Source: Candidatus Methanoperedentaceae archaeon
GTDB taxonomy: Archaea > Halobacteriota > Methanosarcinia > Methanosarcinales > Methanoperedenaceae
Assembly: GCA_003104905.1 (NCBI GenBank)
Contig: PQAS01000021.1
Coordinates: 24,070-88,069 of the forward strand
Length of the DNA: 64,000 nt
Direction: 5' to 3'
Positions 61,135-64,000 of the stretch are shown here, piece by piece. The position numbers and the translations under genes were made by a program. Under the pieces are notes generated by a model. The model saw only the letters and a program-made list of their open reading frames with translations, did not search any database and was not told the DNA's origin. How positions within the stretch are numbered: the first letter of the stretch is position 1; every line of letters begins with the position of its first letter.

Positions 61135-61647
61135 TCAGTGATGCGTTCCTTCCACTATTCTTACACCCTTGCCGGTTATCATCTGCTTTATTTCCTCAAT
61201 ATGGGGGCACTTTGCGTAACTTTTCTCAAGAAGCATACAGGAACTCAGGTGAATTACATCTATATCATGTTTCAGGAGGCTGTCCACGAGCCTGAAAATC
61301 CTCCTTCCGGGGCATCCGCCACATGTGAAAAATCCAATTATTTGGGCATCGTTCCCATATTGCTCGAAATGTACCTTTCGTTTGTTGAAGGCCTTAAAAC
61401 AGGCAACTCCAGGGCAGGTCTCACTTACAATATCGCACCTTACCACCGCAATTTTTGTTGATTTTTCTTCTTTTTCTCTATTCCCCATTATGGCCCTGAA
61501 TTGTGCGGCGGCTTCATTCACATCCTCTAGAGTGACAATATTTTTCCCTTTCTTTTCTACTGTGGTTTCAATGCCCATTTTTGCCATACTCCTGACATTT
61601 TCCGGTACTTTTTCAAGTTCTTTTAATGCATCTGCCTTCCATTCCAT
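61135..61647 (-). CDS. Fusion of PCP_red-like and CGGC-domain protein
   Basis: A 170-residue protein with two parts. Residues 1-50 (WKADALKELEKVPENVRSM...) match the PCP_red domain of protochlorophyllide reductase-like proteins; residues about 66-165 match the CGGC domain, with CDIVSETCPGVACFKAFN and FFTCGGCPGRR. The latter has conserved cysteines able to bind metal or carry a disulfide. A fusion of these two is less usual. It sits between DUF1858 and a small oxidase-I-like gene, in a group of redox genes; role unknown. Confidence 0.82.
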   Translation of the reverse strand: MEWKADALKELEKVPENVRSMAKMGIETTVEKKGKNIVTLEDVNEAAAQFRAIMGNREKEEKSTKIAVVRCDIVSETCPGVACFKAFNKRKVHFEQYGNDAQIIGFFTCGGCPGRRIFRLVDSLLKHDIDVIHLSSCMLLEKSYAKCPHIEEIKQMITGKGVRIVEGTHH

Positions 61648-61692
61648 TCTAATTACCTCTGGCTATGAATATTATTAGATTCAAATTATTTT

Positions 61693-62109
61693 TCACTTTG
61701 AAGAGTTTGTGTCTCCCATGGACTTCCATATATTATATACGAATATGAAACATGAAATGGCTTCGATGAGGCCAAAGATCATTACAGCAGTAATGGCGTC
61801 GGAAGCATCTTTTTCTTTCAGCATATACATTCTCATAAAAGGGTATGAAAGTGAAAGTCCTATCAATCCGATATTGGCGAGCCAGAATTGTATCATTCCA
61901 AGTTTCCTGCTAAAAATCGCCCTGCTGGTATAGCGCGGGATGCTTTCATAAACCAGCCCGAAAAGCATGAAAGATACCCATCCCACCAATGCAAAATGTG
62001 AATGCATGAAACTGTATCCGGGGCCAATGGTTATGAGAACACCCAGAATAGTGCTCAGGGCCAGGTAAATCAGGCTTGTTTTTATAAACAATCTTGCTAA
62101 ATTGTTCAT
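61693..62109 (-). CDS. Small heme-copper oxidase subunit I-like membrane protein
   Basis: A 138-residue membrane protein with about four helices (residues 8-30, 38-58, 70-90, 108-130). The motif YSFMHSHFALVGWVSFMLFGLVYESIPRY resembles the first helices of cytochrome oxidase subunit I, where a histidine binds a heme; written here in parts, the key residues are the His pair of MHSHF and the following GWV. There is no full set of metal ligands, so it cannot be a complete oxidase. It may be a heme b membrane protein, by inference. Confidence 0.65.
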   Translation of the reverse strand: MNNLARLFIKTSLIYLALSTILGVLITIGPGYSFMHSHFALVGWVSFMLFGLVYESIPRYTSRAIFSRKLGMIQFWLANIGLIGLSLSYPFMRMYMLKEKDASDAITAVMIFGLIEAISCFIFVYNIWKSMGDTNSSK

Positions 62110-62130
62110 AATTCTATTTTGGCCTTAATC

Positions 62131-62607
62131 TTATTTGAATCCGTAGGTCACAACTTCCATATCCGCATCCATGAGATAATCAAAATCGATCAATTTATCC
62201 CATCCTGCTTTCTGGAATACCCCGCCTATGCACAGACCCAGGATTTGCGGATCAGTATGCCCCCTGGTAATCTCTTCTATCATTGTATTTAGCCCCCTGA
62301 CATCCACTTCCATTTTGGGCATGGCAAGCCCTCCGAGAAGCACAACAGTATCAGCAGAAGCATCCACTTTTTCACCTAGCTGCATCCCATAATCCGTCAT
62401 TTGGACCTTTGCCGCCAGGTCTTTCCTGAGGTTTGGAATAAATACCATATCTTTTCCTGCATCTCTTAAAACATAGCCCAGAAGTTCAGCAAAAGGATTG
62501 CACCAGCCCGGGCAGCCTATGAAAGTTATCTTTTTCCTTCCCCGCGCAAGTTTACGGAATGCTGTGAGCATTCCTCCGATGCCTGATGCTTTTTCTATTG
62601 GTTTCAT
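62131..62607 (-). CDS. DUF2124 family protein
   Basis: A 158-residue protein matching DUF2124, a family found mainly in methanogens and relatives. The start region FIGCPGWCNPFAELLGYVL (about residues 29-47) has a Cys pair and the LGGLAMPKMEVDV stretch is conserved. The Rossmann-like fold has no known reaction. It is the first gene of the minus-strand group 60.9-62.6 kb, next to the redox-cysteine proteins. Confidence 0.8.
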   Translation of the reverse strand: MKPIEKASGIGGMLTAFRKLARGRKKITFIGCPGWCNPFAELLGYVLRDAGKDMVFIPNLRKDLAAKVQMTDYGMQLGEKVDASADTVVLLGGLAMPKMEVDVRGLNTMIEEITRGHTDPQILGLCIGGVFQKAGWDKLIDFDYLMDADMEVVTYGFK

Positions 62608-62743
62608 TAAATCACTCTGACAAGAATTGTCAGAGAAGGATATAAGGATTTATTGAACCTCAGATTTCCGTGAGCATAAAAATGATAATCTCATAATAAC
62701 CTCCAGACAGTTTTAAATAATCATGAGTTAAAATGGGTGCCTT

Positions 62744-62980
62744 ATGTCTGAGATTATTCCTGATGATACACTGGATGTGCGCGGGGAATGCTGCCCATAT
62801 CCCCTCATACTTACAAAAAAACGTGTAGAGCAAATGAAAAGCGGTGAGATATTACTTATAACTGCCGATGACCCTGTGGCGCCGCAGAACATTGATTCAT
62901 GGGCGAAAAAATCCGGCAATAAGATTCTTGCGGTAAAGCAGGATGGAAAGATATTCAATGTGTATGTTCAGAGGATTTGA
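62744..62980 (+). CDS. TusA/SirA-family sulfur carrier
   Basis: A 78-residue protein with the TusA signature CPYPL (Cys in GECCPYPLILTKK, about residues 17-29) and the ILLITADDPVAPQNIDSWAKKSGN pattern of two strands and a helix, given here in short form. TusA proteins carry persulfide sulfur for tRNA thiolation, molybdopterin or other sulfur relays. Divergent from the DUF2124 gene and followed one base later by the convergent DUF99 gene. Function in this organism unproven. Confidence 0.9.
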   Translation: MSEIIPDDTLDVRGECCPYPLILTKKRVEQMKSGEILLITADDPVAPQNIDSWAKKSGNKILAVKQDGKIFNVYVQRI

Positions 62981-62981
62981 T

Positions 62982-63551
62982 TTATGCTTTACCTTTTGAC
63001 TCGCCCAGCACAACCCCTGTAGCTATAAGGTGTGCCACACGAAGAGGCTCCGGGATATTGCTGTGCGTTGAGGTTATCCGGATTATCTCGATTGCAGTTT
63101 TTTCATCAAGGCCGCACAACTGGATATATACAGGATTATCCTGCTCAATTTTATGAATCTTTCCTGCACGCCGGATTATTTCCCATCTTTTTTCAGGGTC
63201 AGGAAGATGCTCAAGAGCAAGCCTTATTTTCCCAAAATCAGGACACGAACGCATGAAAACCATGACAGGCAATTTTGTTTCTTTGCAGAGGCTGGTTATA
63301 TCCACAGGATTAAATCCTGCATAGGTAACACCATCAAGCATAATTATCCTTGTCTGGGTATAGTATTTTGAATCTTTTATCATCCGGATCAAAATATCAG
63401 TTGCATCCATCCCGTCTCTTGTGATTTCTGCCCTCAATATCCCATCAAGCTGCTCACCGCCTCGGAAAAAAGTCCCGATGATAATAACTTTTTCATTTAT
63501 CAAAGGCGAGTCATCAATGGCAAGGATCCGTATTTGGGGTTTTATGTGCAT
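62982..63551 (-). CDS. DUF99 family protein
   Basis: A 189-residue protein from the ATG at 63551 (MHIKPQIRILAIDD). The pattern ILAIDDSPL, GTFFRGGEQLDG and IIMLDGVTYAGFNPVDI matches the DUF99 family, which is structurally related to endonuclease V; the acidic residues could bind a metal. The family function is unknown. The upstream in-frame stretch to 63602 overlaps the next gene and is probably not translated. The DUF6010 gene lies upstream by eight bases, suggesting an operon. Confidence 0.83.
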   Translation of the reverse strand: MHIKPQIRILAIDDSPLINEKVIIIGTFFRGGEQLDGILRAEITRDGMDATDILIRMIKDSKYYTQTRIIMLDGVTYAGFNPVDITSLCKETKLPVMVFMRSCPDFGKIRLALEHLPDPEKRWEIIRRAGKIHKIEQDNPVYIQLCGLDEKTAIEIIRITSTHSNIPEPLRVAHLIATGVVLGESKGKA

Positions 63552-63559
63552 CCTTTGAA

Positions 63560-63964
63560 TCAAAGCGATACCCACCATATCAGGAATAATCCAACAGTCC
63601 AATCAAAGACCATGCAGCAAAAAATATACCACTCAGGTACTCTGGTCTTAACCAATCTTAATTTCTCATGATGAATGGCATCCCATACACCGTGCCAGAA
63701 GTATCCCGCAATAAGAAAATACGGCGTTACCATTATACTGAGAAGTAATAAAGCAAGATACAGGGTAATATTAGCCAATTCAATGAAAACGTCTTTTTTA
63801 CTTTCGGGATTTGAAAAAGCAAATCCTATATAAACCGCGGCAATACAACCCAATAATATTGTGAAGAAGTCTAATACAATCTGCTCCGGAAGCAAAAATG
63901 TGAATCCGATCACCATTGCGGCCGGAATTATTCCAGCAAGCAGACCGATATATTTCTCCTTCAT
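63560..63964 (-). CDS. DUF6010-type membrane protein
   Basis: A 134-residue membrane protein with about four helices (residues 5-22, 30-48, 58-80 and 115-132). The segment GYFWHGVWDAIHHEK and the nearby VPEWYIFC match the DUF6010 family, with a conserved His cluster. Function unknown. The ATG at 63964 is preferred to an upstream TTG at 63988. It appears co-transcribed with the DUF99 gene. Confidence 0.72.
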   Translation of the reverse strand: MKEKYIGLLAGIIPAAMVIGFTFLLPEQIVLDFFTILLGCIAAVYIGFAFSNPESKKDVFIELANITLYLALLLLSIMVTPYFLIAGYFWHGVWDAIHHEKLRLVKTRVPEWYIFCCMVFDWTVGLFLIWWVSL

Positions 63965-64000
63965 AGCACTATCATTTTGTAGGCACAATCCTAAAATCCA

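Overview
The window looks like a chromosome segment of a methanogen-related archaeon of the Methanosarcinales, most likely a Candidatus Methanoperedens (ANME-2d)-type anaerobic methanotroph. The information-processing genes are archaeal: RPA with its partner, Csl4, Rpo11, ribosomal protein S15, Pcc1, an archaeal DHH/RecJ-like nuclease, TiaS, Trm5, Dph5 and Tsr3. A methanopterin-type GTP cyclohydrolase, an FprA flavodiiron protein and a DUF2124 protein point to the methanogen lineage. Large multiheme c-type cytochromes beside PGF-pre-PGF surface proteins point to an extracellular-electron-transfer lifestyle. No 16S rRNA or mcr gene is present, so the genus is inferred. No tRNA, rRNA, CRISPR array or intact insertion sequence was seen.

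Layout. 0-13 kb: end of mptA; an ABC-2 exporter operon with a secreted accessory protein; RPA and partner; nadE; tiaS divergent from a COG1395 regulator; fructose-1,6-bisphosphatase; two small membrane proteins; a phytoene-desaturase-like flavoprotein; a PHP phosphoesterase. 13.2-21.6 kb: a surface and electron-transfer cluster of one giant glycine-tract PGF-pre-PGF protein, one 17-heme cytochrome and one PGF-CTERM protein, separated by stem-loop terminators. 21.6-26.3 kb: translation and RNA genes with two unlisted small proteins. 26.5-37.5 kb: a Kelch surface protein, purB, methyltransferases, csl4-rpoL, proB-proA and an exported protein. 37.8-39.1 kb: a frameshifted NosD-type beta-helix gene.

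39.2-44.8 kb: a plus-strand run of phosphoribosyltransferase, MTA phosphorylase, an unknown protein, hxlB, an aminotransferase and tsr3, then tyrS on the minus strand. 45-54 kb: a beta-helix protein, a COG1202 helicase, an acyltransferase-like membrane protein, fprA, an ftsZ-family gene, a lipoprotein, a rhomboid protease and a Cys-cluster protein. 54.4-56.2 kb: a membrane-anchored seven-heme cytochrome with its cytochrome b partner, plausibly a quinol/methanophenazine-to-cytochrome c module. 56.3-60 kb: a CBS protein and a cobalt/nickel ECF transporter with a fused MN subunit and an extended ATPase. 60.9-63 kb: a cluster of small cysteine redox proteins (DUF1858, PCP_red-CGGC fusion, oxidase-I-like mini membrane protein, DUF2124, TusA). 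The window ends with DUF99 and DUF6010 genes.

How they fit together. The cytochrome b/multiheme pair near 55 kb could pass electrons from the membrane pool to periplasmic cytochromes, and the 17-heme protein beside S-layer-like proteins near 18 kb could carry them through the cell wall; this link is inference. Several genes have a TATA-like box about 27 bases before the start codon, which suggests leaderless transcripts and was used to choose starts. Two genes (fbp and an exported protein near 37 kb) appear to need a non-AUG, non-GUG/UUG start. A recurring class of intergenic palindrome built from roughly 9-bp units occurs at several places.
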